Below are positions 1 through 10,468 of a stretch of 64,000 nt of DNA, in pieces. The translations under genes and the position numbers were made by a program. The stretch's first letter is position 1, and every line of letters begins with the position of its first letter. The DNA lies in the NCBI RefSeq assembly GCF_900108485.1, contig NZ_FNXF01000011.1, positions 84,997-148,996 on the forward strand, read 5' to 3'. The notes beneath the pieces were generated by a model that worked only from the letters and a program-made list of their open reading frames with translations, had not been told where the DNA came from and searched no databases. This stretch comes from Rheinheimera pacifica. GTDB taxonomy: Bacteria > Pseudomonadota > Gammaproteobacteria > Enterobacterales > Alteromonadaceae.

Positions 1-20
1 CCCGGCATAACCGGGGCTTT
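1..20. terminator. Hairpin downstream of ftsH, at window edge
   Basis: A GC-rich inverted repeat (CCCGG, loop CATAA, CCGGG) lies just past the ftsH stop codon. Read rightward it is followed by GCTTTAATTT, a modest T-rich tail. Read leftward, the direction of ftsH transcription, the tail lies outside the window. It is probably a terminator shared with the neighbour to the left. Confidence 0.4.
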
Positions 21-42
21 AATTTAATTAAATACAACAGAT

Positions 43-1965
43 TTAGTGCAGGTTGCCTTCAGAAGGTTTACCCGGAGCGGCTGCATCATCATCCTGGCTG
101 ACTTTGCTATCCGGTTTGTCATCTGAGCCTGGTTTATCACGCGGTTCCCAGTTCTCTGGCTGGCGCACTTCGCGACGGGCCATCAGGTCATCAATCTGTT
201 TCGCATCTATGGTTTCATACTTCATCAATGCATCTTTCATCGCATGCAGGATGTCCATATTTTCTTCCAGCATCGTTTTAGCTCTACTGTAGTTGCGATC
301 AATGATGGTTTTAATTTCTGTATCAATAAGAGCTGCAGTTTCGTCCGACATTTGTTTCGATTTGCCCATGCTACGGCCGAGAAACACCTCACCCTCTTCG
401 TCGGCATATAGCAGTGGGCCAAGTTTGTCCGAAAAGCCCCATTGGGTAACCATATTACGGGCTATCGAAGTGGCATACTTAATATCTTGTGATGCTCCGG
501 TAGAAATATTGTCTGAGCCAAAAATAAGCTCTTCCGCCAAACGACCTCCGTAAGCTACGGAAATCTTACTCTCTAATTCAAGCCGGCTTACACTGATAGC
601 GTCAGCTTCCGGTAAAAAGAAAGTCACACCCAAAGCTCTGCCACGCGGAATAATAGTTACCTTGTGCACAGGGTCGTGTTCAGGTACCAAACAACCAACA
701 ATCGCATGGCCGGCTTCGTGGTAGGCTGTCATTTCTTTTTCTTTCTCTGTCATCACCATAGAGCGGCGTTCTGCGCCCATCATGATTTTGTCTTTGGCTT
801 TTTCAAACTCGTCCATCGACACCACGCGGCGATTACCACGCGCAGCAAACAGTGCAGCTTCATTAACCAGGTTGGCTAAGTCAGCACCAGAGAAGCCTGG
901 CGTACCGCGCGCAATAACTGACGGCTCTACACCTTCAGCCAGTGGCACTTTACGCATATGCACTTTTAAGATTTGCTCGCGGCCTTTTACATCGGGCAAA
1001 CCTACCACTACCTGGCGATCAAAGCGACCGGGGCGTAATAATGCGGCATCTAATACATCAGGGCGGTTAGTGGCAGCAATAACAATAACGCCTTCATTAC
1101 CGTCAAAGCCATCCATCTCTACCAGCATCTGGTTTAAGGTTTGCTCACGCTCATCATGGCCACCGCCTAAACCGGCGCCACGCTGACGGCCTACTGCATC
1201 AATCTCGTCGATAAAGATAATACAAGGTGCAGCTTTTTTGGCTTGTTCAAACATGTCGCGCACACGGGATGCACCCACACCGACAAACATTTCAACGAAG
1301 TCTGAACCGGAAATAGTAAAGAACGGCACTTTGGCTTCACCAGCAATGGCTTTGGCTAACAGCGTTTTACCTGTACCCGGTGGGCCTACCATTAAAATAC
1401 CGGTTGGAATTTTGCCGCCCAATTTTTGGAAACGGGATGGGTCGCGCAGGTAATCCACCAGTTCAGATACCTCTTCTTTAGCTTCGTCACAGCCTGCAAC
1501 ATCAGCAAAAGTGGTTTTGATCTGATCTTCGCCCATCAGGCGCGCTTTGCTTTTGCCAAACGACATGGCACCTTTGCCACCGCCGCCCTGCATCTGGCGC
1601 ATAAAGAAAATCCACACGCCTATAAGCAATAACATTGGGCCCCAGGACAGCAGAATAGTGCCCAGCAAGCTGCTTTCTTCCGGCTTACTGCCTAAAGTTC
1701 TGACATCATTTTTGATCAGGTCGTCCAGCAGCTTTTCATCATAGCCACCCGGGATAACTGTTTCGAAGCGGTCACCGCTGCGTTTTACGCCGGTAATCAC
1801 ACCAGAGCGCTCAACTTTCACCTCGCGGATCTGGCCCTGATTTACCTCGTTGATAAACTGGGTATAGCTGGTTTGCCGGTCGGTACTGTCGCCGGGGCCA
1901 AAGCTATTAAACACCGACATTAATACGACGGCGATCACTAACCAGACAATCAGATTCTTTGCCAT
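43..1965 (-). CDS. ftsH: ATP-dependent zinc metalloprotease FtsH
   Basis: Membrane-anchored AAA+ protease that degrades unassembled membrane proteins and short-lived regulators such as sigma-32 and LpxC. The 640-residue product begins [10 protein letters not shown], almost the same as E. coli FtsH, which is why the ATG at 1965 is preferred over a TTG three codons upstream. Visible parts: an N-terminal membrane segment (about 4-22), a periplasmic domain, a second membrane segment (about 104-123), Walker A GPPGTGKT (194-201), Walker [10 protein letters not shown], the second region of homology ending RPGRFDRQ, and the zinc motif HEAGH near residue 417. The tail is acidic and low-complexity, as usual. 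It follows rlmE on the same strand with a 58 bp gap, the common rlmE-ftsH pairing. The call is secure. Confidence 0.98.
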   Translation of the reverse strand: MAKNLIVWLVIAVVLMSVFNSFGPGDSTDRQTSYTQFINEVNQGQIREVKVERSGVITGVKRSGDRFETVIPGGYDEKLLDDLIKNDVRTLGSKPEESSLLGTILLSWGPMLLLIGVWIFFMRQMQGGGGKGAMSFGKSKARLMGEDQIKTTFADVAGCDEAKEEVSELVDYLRDPSRFQKLGGKIPTGILMVGPPGTGKTLLAKAIAGEAKVPFFTISGSDFVEMFVGVGASRVRDMFEQAKKAAPCIIFIDEIDAVGRQRGAGLGGGHDEREQTLNQMLVEMDGFDGNEGVIVIAATNRPDVLDAALLRPGRFDRQVVVGLPDVKGREQILKVHMRKVPLAEGVEPSVIARGTPGFSGADLANLVNEAALFAARGNRRVVSMDEFEKAKDKIMMGAERRSMVMTEKEKEMTAYHEAGHAIVGCLVPEHDPVHKVTIIPRGRALGVTFFLPEADAISVSRLELESKISVAYGGRLAEELIFGSDNISTGASQDIKYATSIARNMVTQWGFSDKLGPLLYADEEGEVFLGRSMGKSKQMSDETAALIDTEIKTIIDRNYSRAKTMLEENMDILHAMKDALMKYETIDAKQIDDLMARREVRQPENWEPRDKPGSDDKPDSKVSQDDDAAAPGKPSEGNLH

Positions 1966-2023
1966 GTCACTCAAGGTTATAACCTCTTCTTACCGATAAA
2001 TAGATAATTACCCGGCTACTTTA

Positions 2024-2653
2024 CTAGACTTTGAAGCCGGTCGCCACGATATATGTCTCACGTGAACGCGCACGGGACGAATCGGGCTTACGAATTTTTA
2101 CAGTGGTAAAGGCAGCGCGCACATCTTTTAAAAATTGCTCGAAGCCATCACCCTGAAATACTTTGACCACAAAACTGCCATTTTGCTTCAGTACTTTGTG
2201 ACACATATCCAACGCCAGCTCTACCAGATACACCGACCTTGCCTGATCAGTAGTGTCATTGCCACTCATATTCGGCGCCATGTCAGACAATACCACATCT
2301 ACGTTCTGACCACCGATCCGGCTCAGTAATGCGTTCAATACTGCTTCATCACGAAAGTCTCCCTGCAGGAAACTGACACCATTAATCGGGTCCATTGGCA
2401 GAATGTCGCAGGCTATCACGGTACCTTTGTCACCGACAAGCCCCACACAGAACTGCGACCAACTACCCGGCGCAGAACCCAAATCGACTACAGTCATCGC
2501 TGGTTTTATCAGTTTGTCCTGCTGGTTTATCTCTTCCAGTTTAAACGCTGCACGTGAACGCAGGCCTAATTTTTGTGCTTTTTGTACAAATTGATCATCG
2601 AAATGCTCTTTCAACCAGCGGGTGGAACTGGCGGAGCGTTTTTTCTTGGTCAT
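2024..2653 (-). CDS. rlmE: 23S rRNA 2'-O-ribose U2552 methyltransferase RlmE (FtsJ/RrmJ)
   Basis: Methylates U2552 of 23S rRNA on the large subunit using S-adenosylmethionine; a heat-shock protein in E. coli. At 209 residues it matches the E. coli length. The SAM-binding motif [11 protein letters not shown] is at 57-67, and all four catalytic positions known from E. coli line up at the same numbers: K38, D124 (in SDMAPN), K164 and E199. It is divergent from yhbY, sharing an 83 bp upstream region, and is followed by ftsH, so the two are probably co-transcribed. Confidence 0.97.
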   Translation of the reverse strand: MTKKKRSASSTRWLKEHFDDQFVQKAQKLGLRSRAAFKLEEINQQDKLIKPAMTVVDLGSAPGSWSQFCVGLVGDKGTVIACDILPMDPINGVSFLQGDFRDEAVLNALLSRIGGQNVDVVLSDMAPNMSGNDTTDQARSVYLVELALDMCHKVLKQNGSFVVKVFQGDGFEQFLKDVRAAFTTVKIRKPDSSRARSRETYIVATGFKV

Positions 2654-2736
2654 GCTTTCACTCTTGATTAGTGTTATGCGTTAGATGGCGCTACAATAAC
2701 GCAAATTCAAGCGTTATCTGCGGAAATAGTCATTTT

Positions 2737-3033
2737 ATGAGTTTAACCAACAAACAGAAACAATTTTTAAAAGCAAAAGCCCATGATCTTAAGCCGGTGA
2801 TCCTGCTCGGTGGCAACGGCCTGACTGAAGGCGTGGTTGCCGAGATTGAGGTTGCACTGAGCTTTCACGAACTGATTAAAGTAAAAGTACCAACCGAAGA
2901 CCGTGAGCAAAAAGTACTGATCATGGATGCGATTATCCGGGAAACCAAAGCAGATAAAGTACAGGTAATAGGTAAAACGCTAGTGTTGTTCCGCCAAAGT
3001 GAAGCGAAAAAAATTCAGCTGCCGCGCGGCTAA
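2737..3033 (+). CDS. yhbY: Ribosome assembly RNA-binding protein YhbY
   Basis: Small CRS1-YhbY (CRM) domain protein that binds pre-50S ribosomal particles. The open frame extends back to 2671, but the 98-residue product from the ATG at 2737 (MSLTNKQKQFLK) matches the family start, and the longer form would run into the shared promoter region. The domain core with the LLGGNGLTEGV loop (the GxxG-type RNA contact of this fold) and the GKTLVLFRQ strand near the end are visible. It faces away from rlmE, the usual arrangement, and ends in a strong terminator. Confidence 0.95.
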   Translation: MSLTNKQKQFLKAKAHDLKPVILLGGNGLTEGVVAEIEVALSFHELIKVKVPTEDREQKVLIMDAIIRETKADKVQVIGKTLVLFRQSEAKKIQLPRG

Positions 3034-3047
3034 GCATATATTAAACA

Positions 3048-3076
3048 TAAAAAAAGCGCCTTTCGGCGCTTTTTTA
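3048..3076. terminator. Bidirectional rho-independent terminator, yhbY/greA
   Basis: AAAAAGCGCC (3051-3060), loop TTTC, then GGCGCTTTTT. The stem is GC-rich at its top and flanked by A and T runs, so it can stop yhbY transcripts rightward and greA transcripts leftward. The two genes converge here. Confidence 0.92.
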
Positions 3077-3088
3077 TTGGGCAATACA

Positions 3089-3565
3089 TCAGATATATTG
3101 CACGGCGATAATTTCAAATTCCACCACACCTTTGGGTGTAGTGATATTCACCACATCGTCAGCAGCCTTACCAATTAAGCCGCGCGCAATAGGTGAATTA
3201 ACTGAGATCAGGTTATTTTTAATATCCGCTTCATCATCACCAACAATGCGATAGGTCACTTCTTCGTCGCTATCCAGATTTAGGATAGTCACAGTGCTGC
3301 CAAAGATAACCTTACCGGTGTTGGGTAATTTGCTGATATCAATGATCTGCGCATTAGATAACTTCGCTTCAATATCCTGAATACGGCCTTCACAAAAACC
3401 CTGTTGCTCACGGGCAGCGTGGTATTCAGCGTTTTCTTTTAAATCGCCGTGCTCACGCGCGGTAGCAATAGCTTGAATAATCGCCGGCCGTTTTACTGAC
3501 TTTAGTTCATGCAGCTCAGCGCGCAGTCGTTCTGCGCCCTGCACTGTCATCGGGATTGCACTCAT
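3089..3565 (-). CDS. greA: Transcription elongation factor GreA
   Basis: Rescues backtracked RNA polymerase by stimulating its transcript cleavage through the secondary channel. The 158-residue length is standard. The N-terminal coiled coil contains the signature [14 protein letters not shown], which carries the acidic tip residues D and E needed for cleavage stimulation, and the C-terminal FKBP-like domain contains the conserved [10 protein letters not shown]. Its ATG overlaps the carB stop by four bases (ATGA), so it is the last cistron of a carA-carB-greA transcript and is likely translationally coupled to carB. Confidence 0.97.
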   Translation of the reverse strand: MSAIPMTVQGAERLRAELHELKSVKRPAIIQAIATAREHGDLKENAEYHAAREQQGFCEGRIQDIEAKLSNAQIIDISKLPNTGKVIFGSTVTILNLDSDEEVTYRIVGDDEADIKNNLISVNSPIARGLIGKAADDVVNITTPKGVVEFEIIAVQYI

Positions 3566-6500
3566 CCGTTAACTCTCTTATGTAGTTCCTGCACTGAGAC
3601 TACGTTTTCAAACGCACTGGCGGCATTTGATTTTACCGTAGCAAAGGCAGCATTTAATGTCGTGGTGTAATTGGCTTTATACTGCAGCGCCCCGCGGCGA
3701 ATGACCTTAGAGTCTTCGATCGCCTGACGACCATCGGTCGTATTGACGATATAGCTGTACTCACCGTTTTTAATGCGATCCAGAATATGCGGACGGCCTT
3801 CAGACACCTTATTTACCGTGCGGCATGTAATACCTGCGGCCTGCAATGCCTTAGCGGTACCGCCGGTAGCATCCAGCTCAAAGCCTTTTTCAACCATACG
3901 TTTTGCCAGTTCAACAACGCGCACTTTATCGCTGTCGCGCACTGAAAGCAAGGCGCGGCCACCGGTAGGAATTAAGGTACTGGCACCCAGTTGGCCTTTA
4001 GCGAAAGCTTCTTCAAAGGTATTACCTACACCCATTACTTCGCCGGTTGAACGCATTTCCGGGCCTAAAATAGGATCTACACCCGGGAACTTGTTAAACG
4101 GAATAACCACTTCTTTTACCGAGAAAAACGGTGGAATAATTTCTTTGGTAATACCTTGTGCAGCCAAAGATATACCAGCCATACAGCGCGCACCCACTTT
4201 AGCTACAGCAACACCTGTGGCCTTAGAGACAAACGGCACAGTACGGGCTGCACGCGGGTTAACTTCAATCAGGTACACTTCGTTATCTTTTACCGCGAAT
4301 TGGGTATTCATCAGGCCAACAACACCAAGCTCCATTGCCAGTTTACGCACCTGCTCGCGCATTACATCCTGAATTTCTTTGCTCAGGCTGTACGGTGGCA
4401 AAGAACAGGCCGAGTCACCGGAGTGCACACCAGCTTGTTCAATGTGCTCCATAATGCCGCCAATCACCACCTCTTTGCCATCACAGATGGCATCGATGTC
4501 AACTTCAATGGCATCGTCGAGGAAGTTATCCAGCAGTACCGGTGAGTCGTTAGATACGCTAACGGCGTCGGTCATATAACGGCGCAGGTCTTGCTCGTCA
4601 TAGACAATTTCCATCGCGCGGCCACCCAATACGTAAGACGGGCGTACTACCATCGGGAAACCAATTTCCGGTGCCTTGGCGATTGCTTCTTCCATGCTGG
4701 TGACAGTAGCGTTTTTCGGCTGTTTTAAGCCTAAACGCTCTACCGCTTGCTGGAAACGCTCACGGTCTTCTGCACGGTCAATGGCATCCGGCGACGTGCC
4801 AATAATAGGCACTCCGTTGGCTTCCAGCGCACGGGCTAGTTTCAGTGGCGTTTGGCCACCGTATTGCACGATAACGCCTTTGGGCTGCTCTTTACGTACA
4901 ATTTCCAGCACGTCTTCCAGTGTAATTGGCTCGAAGTATAAACGGTCTGACGTGTCGTAATCGGTTGATACCGTTTCGGGGTTACAGTTAACCATGATGG
5001 TTTCGAAGCCGTCTTCGCGCAGTGCCAGTGACGCATGCACACAGCAGTAATCGAACTCGATACCCTGGCCGATACGGTTCGGCCCGCCGCCAATAATCAT
5101 AATTTTATCGCGGTTGGTCGGCGCCGCTTCACACTCTTCATCATAAGTGCTGTACATATAAGCGGTGTTAGAGGCAAATTCTGCCGCACAGGTATCTACC
5201 CGCTTATACACCGGGTGCAACTTGTAGCCGTAACGCTTTTTGCGTACTTCGTTTTCGCTGACACCTAACACGTCGGCGATACGCTTATCGGCAAAGCCTT
5301 TGCGTTTTAAGCGTTTTAACCGGGCTTCGTCCAGCGCGGCAAAGCCATCTTTACCTAATGCCAGCTCTTCTTTTACCAAATCTTCAATTTGCACCAGGAA
5401 CCAGCGGTCGATATTGGTTAGCGTGAAAATGTCATCCATGCTCATACCAAAACGGAACGCATCGGCGATATACCAAATGCGGTGCGAGCCAGGCTCTTTT
5501 AATTCACGGACAATTTTATCTTTCGCTTCCGGCAGCGTGATATCGATAACAGGGTCTAAACCGCAAACGCCAATTTCAAGGCTGCGCAGTGCTTTTTGCA
5601 GCGATTCTTGCTGGTTGCGGCCAATTGACATCACCTCACCGACTGACTTCATCTGGGTGGTTAAGCGATCGTTGGCGCCAGCAAATTTTTCAAAGTTAAA
5701 ACGCGGCACCTTGGTAACTACGTAATCGATGCTCGGCTCAAACGACGCCGGGGTTTTACCGCCTGTAATGTCATTGGCCAGCTCGTCCAGCGTATAGCCA
5801 ATCGCCAGCTTCGCGGCCACTTTGGCAATCGGGAAACCGGTAGCTTTAGAAGCCAATGCAGATGAGCGTGACACGCGCGGGTTCATCTCGATGATCACCA
5901 TGCGGCCATCAACCGGGTTAATACCAAACTGTACGTTTGAACCACCGGTTTCAACGCCGATTTCACGCAGTACCGCCAACGAGGCATTACGCATGATTTG
6001 GTATTCTTTGTCAGTCAGCGTTTGCGCCGGGGCTACGGTGATAGAGTCACCGGTGTGCACACCCATAGGATCGAAGTTTTCAATGGCACAAACGATAATG
6101 CAGTTATCGTTTTTATCGCGTACCACTTCCATTTCGTACTCTTTCCAGCCGATTAACGACTCGTCAATCAGCAACTCTTTGGTAGGAGATAGATCCAGGC
6201 CGCGGGTACAAATTTCTTCAAACTCTTCGCGGTTGTAAGCAATACCACCACCTGAGCCGCCCATGGTGAACGACGGCCGGATAATACACGGAAAGCCAAT
6301 GTCTTCCAGTACCTGGTAAGCTTCATCCAGCGAATGCGCAAAGCCGGCACGTGGGCAAGCCAGGCCGATAGAACGCATGGCTTTATCAAAACGACCACGG
6401 TCTTCGGCTTTGTCGATAGCATCGGCGGTAGCGCCAATCATCTCAACATTATATTTAGCCAGCACACCTTGACGTTCTAATTCCAGTGCACAGTTCAGCG

Positions 6501-6783
6501 CAGTCTGGCCGCCCATGGTAGGCAGAACGGCGCAAGGGCGCTCTTTTTCAATAATTTTTTCCACTACCTGCCAGTGAATCGGTTCAATGTAGGTGGCATC
6601 GGCCATTTCCGGGTCTGTCATAATGGTGGCTGGGTTCGAGTTCACCAGAATAACGCGGTAGCCTTCTTCTTTTAACGCTTTACAGGCTTGGGCACCTGAA
6701 TAGTCAAATTCACAGGCCTGGCCAATTACGATCGGGCCGGCACCTAAAATCAGAATGCTTTTTAAATCTGTACGTTTTGGCAT
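3562..6783 (-). CDS. carB: Carbamoyl-phosphate synthase large subunit
   Basis: Makes carbamoyl phosphate from bicarbonate, two ATP and ammonia delivered by CarA, feeding arginine and pyrimidine synthesis. The 1073-residue product has the expected duplicated ATP-grasp layout: carboxyphosphate half starting at [14 protein letters not shown], oligomerisation region, a second half starting at [15 protein letters not shown], and a C-terminal MGS-like allosteric domain (about 935-1073) where UMP and ornithine bind in E. coli. It lies 30 bp downstream of carA. All parts are present and intact. Confidence 0.98.
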   Translation of the reverse strand: MPKRTDLKSILILGAGPIVIGQACEFDYSGAQACKALKEEGYRVILVNSNPATIMTDPEMADATYIEPIHWQVVEKIIEKERPCAVLPTMGGQTALNCALELERQGVLAKYNVEMIGATADAIDKAEDRGRFDKAMRSIGLACPRAGFAHSLDEAYQVLEDIGFPCIIRPSFTMGGSGGGIAYNREEFEEICTRGLDLSPTKELLIDESLIGWKEYEMEVVRDKNDNCIIVCAIENFDPMGVHTGDSITVAPAQTLTDKEYQIMRNASLAVLREIGVETGGSNVQFGINPVDGRMVIIEMNPRVSRSSALASKATGFPIAKVAAKLAIGYTLDELANDITGGKTPASFEPSIDYVVTKVPRFNFEKFAGANDRLTTQMKSVGEVMSIGRNQQESLQKALRSLEIGVCGLDPVIDITLPEAKDKIVRELKEPGSHRIWYIADAFRFGMSMDDIFTLTNIDRWFLVQIEDLVKEELALGKDGFAALDEARLKRLKRKGFADKRIADVLGVSENEVRKKRYGYKLHPVYKRVDTCAAEFASNTAYMYSTYDEECEAAPTNRDKIMIIGGGPNRIGQGIEFDYCCVHASLALREDGFETIMVNCNPETVSTDYDTSDRLYFEPITLEDVLEIVRKEQPKGVIVQYGGQTPLKLARALEANGVPIIGTSPDAIDRAEDRERFQQAVERLGLKQPKNATVTSMEEAIAKAPEIGFPMVVRPSYVLGGRAMEIVYDEQDLRRYMTDAVSVSNDSPVLLDNFLDDAIEVDIDAICDGKEVVIGGIMEHIEQAGVHSGDSACSLPPYSLSKEIQDVMREQVRKLAMELGVVGLMNTQFAVKDNEVYLIEVNPRAARTVPFVSKATGVAVAKVGARCMAGISLAAQGITKEIIPPFFSVKEVVIPFNKFPGVDPILGPEMRSTGEVMGVGNTFEEAFAKGQLGASTLIPTGGRALLSVRDSDKVRVVELAKRMVEKGFELDATGGTAKALQAAGITCRTVNKVSEGRPHILDRIKNGEYSYIVNTTDGRQAIEDSKVIRRGALQYKANYTTTLNAAFATVKSNAASAFENVVSVQELHKRVNG

Positions 6784-6813
6784 TGCTGCTATATCTCCGT
6801 AATTCGTGCTTGC

Positions 6814-7944
6814 CTAGGCTTTATGCTGTTGCATCAGCGCAATAAAATGGTCGAACAGCTCAGAGGCTTCGTGCGGACCCGGGCTGGCTTCAGGGTGGCC
6901 CTGGAAGCTGAACGCCGGTTTGTCGGTACGATGTATGCCTTGTAATGTGCCGTCAAACAACGATTTATGGGTGGCGCGTAAATTCGCCGGTAAGCTGGCT
7001 TCATCGACAGCAAAACCATGGTTTTGCGCGGTGATAAGCACGCGTTTGGTATCCAGATTCTGCACCGGGTGGTTACCACCATGGTGGCCAACCGTCATCT
7101 TCACCGTTTGTGCGCCACTGGCCAGGGCCAGCAACTGATGGCCTAAACAGATACCAAACACCGGAATGTCGGTTTCAAGGAAGGTTTTAATCGCCTCAAT
7201 GGCGTAGGTACAAGGTGCCGGATCGCCAGGACCATTAGATAAGAAAATACCGTCCGGATTCATTGCTAATACGTCACTGGCCGGCGTTTGTGCCGGTACT
7301 ACCGTTAGCTTACAGCCGCGATCTGCCAGCATGCGCAAAATATTGCGCTTTACACCAAAGTCATAGGCTACCACATGAAACTGTTGTGGTGCCGCTGCGC
7401 GATGGCCTTCACCCAATTCCCAGCTGCCTTCAGTCCACTGATAAGCTTTTTTAACGCTAACTTCTTTGGCTAAATCCATACCTGACAAGCCAGGGAAGCC
7501 TTTAGCCAACTCAAGTGCTTTGGCTTCATCCAGATCATCGCCAGCCATTAAGCAGCCGTTCTGGGCGCCTTTCTCACGTAAAATACGGGTTAACTTACGG
7601 GTATCGATATCGGCGATGCCGAGAATATTGTGTTGTGTTAAATACTGACTAAGAGAGAGTTGGTTACGGAAATTACTGGCAAGAAGCGGAAGGTCACGGA
7701 TTATCAGGCCCTTGGCCCAGATTTGTCCGGATTCTTCATCCTCAGGGTTAGTACCGGTATTGCCAATGTGTGGATAAGTGAGAGTAACGATTTGTTCTGC
7801 GTATGAGGGATCAGTTAATATTTCCTGATACCCGGTCATTGAAGTGTTAAACACCACTTCACCTACAGAAACTCCTTCAGCGCCAATGGCTGTACCGCGA
7901 AATACGGTGCCGTCTTCCAGTACGAGCAGGGCGGACTTAGTCAA
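6814..7944 (-). CDS. carA: Carbamoyl-phosphate synthase small subunit (UUG start)
   Basis: Glutamine amidotransferase subunit that supplies ammonia to CarB. The class I triad region is present: nucleophile in [10 protein letters not shown] (about residue 269) and the partner residues in HPEASPG near the C-terminus. Start choice: the frame opens at a TTG at 7956, but that codon overlaps a perfect GGAGG that sits five bases before a second TTG at 7944. Starting at 7944 gives a 376-residue protein beginning (M)[11 protein letters not shown], which matches E. coli CarA, itself known to start at UUG. There is no ATG alternative nearby. Transcription probably starts in the 197 bp between dapB and carA, which carries a hairpin and a palindrome. 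Confidence 0.96.
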   Translation of the reverse strand: MTKSALLVLEDGTVFRGTAIGAEGVSVGEVVFNTSMTGYQEILTDPSYAEQIVTLTYPHIGNTGTNPEDEESGQIWAKGLIIRDLPLLASNFRNQLSLSQYLTQHNILGIADIDTRKLTRILREKGAQNGCLMAGDDLDEAKALELAKGFPGLSGMDLAKEVSVKKAYQWTEGSWELGEGHRAAAPQQFHVVAYDFGVKRNILRMLADRGCKLTVVPAQTPASDVLAMNPDGIFLSNGPGDPAPCTYAIEAIKTFLETDIPVFGICLGHQLLALASGAQTVKMTVGHHGGNHPVQNLDTKRVLITAQNHGFAVDEASLPANLRATHKSLFDGTLQGIHRTDKPAFSFQGHPEASPGPHEASELFDHFIALMQQHKA

Positions 7945-7961
7945 GATAACCTCCAAACAGC

Positions 7962-8003
7962 AAAAAACGGGCGAAAACCTGACACTGTTTTACAACCCGT
8001 TTT
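7962..8003 (-). promoter_or_regulatory. Terminator-like hairpin in the carA leader (possible attenuator)
   Basis: On the carA-coding strand AAAACGGG (8003-7996) pairs with CCCGTTTT (7971-7964), and inside it AAAAC (7991-7987) can pair with GTTTT (7978-7974). The outer stem runs directly into a six-T tract (7967-7962). The GGAGG ribosome site of carA follows within about ten bases. This is the shape of an intrinsic terminator placed before the first cistron. Whether it attenuates transcription is inference. Confidence 0.5.
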
Positions 8004-8024
8004 GACCCAAAATGTGATACCCGA

Positions 8025-8039
8025 TTTGCCTTAGGCAAA
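8025..8039. promoter_or_regulatory. 15 bp palindrome upstream of carA
   Basis: TTTGCCTTAGGCAAA is a perfect odd-centred palindrome 80-95 bp upstream of the carA start, close to a possible -10 element (TAAAAT on the minus strand). It does not match the E. coli ArgR or PurR operators that I know. It could be an operator for an unrecognised regulator. Confidence 0.35.
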
Positions 8040-8141
8040 CCTGACTATTTTAGGCGATCAGCGCTGGATAAGCTATGCTTTTTTTGATTTTTATTACAAA
8101 TGACAACTCTAGCCTATTTTTAACCTTAATAGCGCAAAAAT

Positions 8142-8951
8142 CTAGCTTAAATCAGCTAAACCTAACACTTGTTGCATAGAATAAAGTCCGCTCTGTTTAT
8201 TTTGCAACCACAGAGCAGCGCGCAGTGCGCCTTGGGCAAAGGTGTTACGGCTGGAGGCTTTGTGGCTTATTTCCAGCCTTTCGCCTAAATCAGCGAATAA
8301 GGCGGTATGGTCGCCAATAATGTCACCGCCACGCACAGTGGCGAAGCCGATAGTTTGCTGCTCCCGCTCGCCGGTAATGCCCTCACGGCCATACACTGCA
8401 ACCTTAGCTAAATCGCGGTCCAGCGCTTTGGCGATGCTGGCGCCGATAGCCATAGCCGTGCCCGATGGCGCATCTTTTTTAAAGCGGTGATGCGCTTCAA
8501 TAATTTCAATATCGGCGGTTTGCCCCATCACTTTGGCGGCAGTTTGCACCAGATGCAGCAACAGGTTTACGCCTACGCTCATATTCGGCGCCCAGACAAT
8601 TGGAATATGTTTGCTGGCTTGCTGCACCTGCTGGTATTGCACATCGGTTAAACCGGTAACACCTATTACCATGGCTTTTTTTGCCGCTACCGCCAGCTCA
8701 AGATGCGCCAGCATCGCTTCGGGCATGGTAAAGTCGACCCAGATATCAGCGTTTTTAATACTATCTGTACCAGTGGCGCTAAGTAGCAAGCCAAGCTTAC
8801 CCACACCGGCCAGCTCGCCGGCATCGACGCCGATAAGGTCTGATCCACTGCGTACTGTGGCAGCCGTAAGAGTTAGCTGTTGCTCTTTGGCAACGGTAAT
8901 TAACGCCCGGCCCATGCGGCCGTTAGCACCAAAGATCCCGATAGATGGCAT
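8142..8951 (-). CDS. dapB: 4-hydroxy-tetrahydrodipicolinate reductase
   Basis: NAD(P)H-dependent reductase of the diaminopimelate/lysine pathway. The product is 269 residues, close to the E. coli length. It has the N-terminal Rossmann motif GANGRMGRAL (9-18), the family signature EAHHRFKKDAPSGTA with the catalytic histidine and lysine, and the GERLEISHKASSRNTFA segment near the C-terminus. It sits upstream of carA with a 197 bp gap that holds the carA promoter region, and its proximity to carAB is shared with E. coli and Shewanella. Confidence 0.97.
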   Translation of the reverse strand: MPSIGIFGANGRMGRALITVAKEQQLTLTAATVRSGSDLIGVDAGELAGVGKLGLLLSATGTDSIKNADIWVDFTMPEAMLAHLELAVAAKKAMVIGVTGLTDVQYQQVQQASKHIPIVWAPNMSVGVNLLLHLVQTAAKVMGQTADIEIIEAHHRFKKDAPSGTAMAIGASIAKALDRDLAKVAVYGREGITGEREQQTIGFATVRGGDIIGDHTALFADLGERLEISHKASSRNTFAQGALRAALWLQNKQSGLYSMQQVLGLADLS

Positions 8952-9016
8952 AATCTGGCTCTGTGTAAAAGTAATAATGGCGGCTATTAGAGCAAAAGCC
9001 GCCTGCAGGGGGAAGT

Positions 9017-9044
9017 AAAATAGCCATCTTAATGGCTATTTTTT
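9017..9044. terminator. Bidirectional terminator between yqhD and dapB
   Basis: AAAATAGCCAT (9017-9027), loop CTTA, ATGGCTATTTTTT. The 11 bp stem is flanked by A and T runs, so it works in both directions; it lies just upstream of dapB and about 150 bp past the end of yqhD. Confidence 0.8.
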
Positions 9045-9068
9045 ACTACGACGCCCGACGTTACAGTT

Positions 9069-9166
9069 AAAGGTCGTGACAACTGATGGGGCGACACAGA
9101 GTGTCTGAGCGGACGCGCCAGCGGTAGCGAGTTGCTGTGGCGAGCCCGGCAGATGTTACGACCTTT
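9069..9166. repeat. 98 bp imperfect palindrome in intergenic space
   Basis: Perfect 9 bp ends (AAAGGTCGT and ACGACCTTT) enclose two arms that also match each other imperfectly (around GACAACTGATGGGGCGACA and TGTGGCGAGCCCGGCAGATG). The whole block can fold into one long hairpin. Its size is like the 97 bp repeat family found elsewhere in the window, but the core sequence differs. No coding potential is seen. Confidence 0.5.
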
Positions 9167-9189
9167 GCGGCCTAACTCTCAAAGTGCAG

Positions 9190-10344
9190 CTATATCGCAC
9201 GCTGCAAAATCTGCCGTGAAATCTCAGGTGTAATATCACCGTGCTCACCTAACTTCAGCATACCGTTAGCTTGCAGCGCGGCTACCAGCTTATCGACAGC
9301 ATCGGCTTTAATGCCGTAATCGGCTAACCGGGTCGGCACACCCATTTGCTCGAAAAAGGCACGGGTATGGTTAATTGCATCATCAATTAAGCGCTCTTCA
9401 TCCTGGTGCTGTAACTGCCAGACCCGGCGGCCATATTGCAGCAGCTTGTCGCGTTTTTGTCTGCGTTGTTGCTGCAACAAGGATGGCAATACTATTGCCA
9501 GTGTTTGCGCATGATCAAGGCCATACAACGCCGTGATCTCGTGGCCAATCATATGAGTAGCCCAATCCTGCGGTACGCCCTGGCCTATCAGGCCGTTTAA
9601 TGCCATCGTCGCCGCCCACATTACGTTAGCACGCACATCGTAGTTGTCCGGCTGGCTCAGCGCTTTTGGCCCTTCTTCTATCAGGGTATGTAATAAGCCC
9701 TCAGCAAAACGGTCTTGCACCGGCGCATTAACCGGGTAAGTCATATACTGCTCCATCACATGCACGAAGGCATCTACCACGCCGTTGGCTACCTGTTTAG
9801 GTGGCAGGCTGAAGGTGACGGTAGGGTCTAAAATGGCAAACTGTGGGTACACCAGCGCACTGGAGAACGATAGTTTTTGCTGCGTTTCATAACGGGTGAC
9901 TACCGAATTACCGTTACTCTCGGTACCGGTAGCCGGTAAGGTTAATACACACCCCAGTGGAATGGCTGCGGTTACTTTGGCTGCTTTGGCCAGAATATCC
10001 CAGGCATCACCATCAAATACCGCGGCAGCTGCAATAAACTTGGTACCGTCAATTACACTGCCACCACCAACCGGCAGCAGAAAGTCAATTTTCTCGCGAC
10101 GCACCAAATCCGCCGCCCGCATCAGGGTTTCAAAGCTGGGGTTTGGCTCTATACCGCTAAATTCCTGCCAGTCAAACCCTGCCAGCGCTTTCACTACCTG
10201 ATCGTACACACCGTTCTTTTTAATAGAGCCGCCGCCATAGGTCAGCAATACCTTGCTACCAGGCGGAATAAGTTTGGCTAACTGTGCCAGCTGATCTTTA
10301 CCAAATACAATACGGGTGGGGTTTTGAAATGAAAAATTGAACAT
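9190..10344 (-). CDS. yqhD: YqhD-type iron/zinc alcohol dehydrogenase (NADPH-dependent aldehyde reductase)
   Basis: Group III iron-type alcohol dehydrogenase that reduces short-chain aldehydes, including peroxidation products, with NADPH. The product is 384 residues and similar to E. coli YqhD throughout (PTRIVFGK near the start, GGGSVIDGTKFIAAAA, LPATGTESN, VANGVVDAFVH, QDRFAEGLL, GHEITALYGLDHAQTLAIV). Metal ligands fall in the D...H...H...H set of VVDAFVH, IGHEITALYG and GLDHAQ. The ATG at 10344 is preferred because it has GGAG seven bases upstream; the first in-frame ATG at 10362 lies before that ribosome site. It is transcribed alone. Confidence 0.93.
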   Translation of the reverse strand: MFNFSFQNPTRIVFGKDQLAQLAKLIPPGSKVLLTYGGGSIKKNGVYDQVVKALAGFDWQEFSGIEPNPSFETLMRAADLVRREKIDFLLPVGGGSVIDGTKFIAAAAVFDGDAWDILAKAAKVTAAIPLGCVLTLPATGTESNGNSVVTRYETQQKLSFSSALVYPQFAILDPTVTFSLPPKQVANGVVDAFVHVMEQYMTYPVNAPVQDRFAEGLLHTLIEEGPKALSQPDNYDVRANVMWAATMALNGLIGQGVPQDWATHMIGHEITALYGLDHAQTLAIVLPSLLQQQRRQKRDKLLQYGRRVWQLQHQDEERLIDDAINHTRAFFEQMGVPTRLADYGIKADAVDKLVAALQANGMLKLGEHGDITPEISRQILQRAI

Positions 10345-10468
10345 CAGGATCTCCGGCCACATTCATAGTGAGGTTTATCTATGAGGGCTGCGCAGCATTA
10401 GATCAAGCACTTGCTAATCATTGCAGCAAACAGCAAAGCGATGTTAACTTTGCTGTTTGCCAGCAGCG

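Noticed and set aside
7945..8141. ArgR or PurR operator at carA
   Set aside because: No convincing match to either consensus; only an unassigned palindrome and the leader hairpin are visible.
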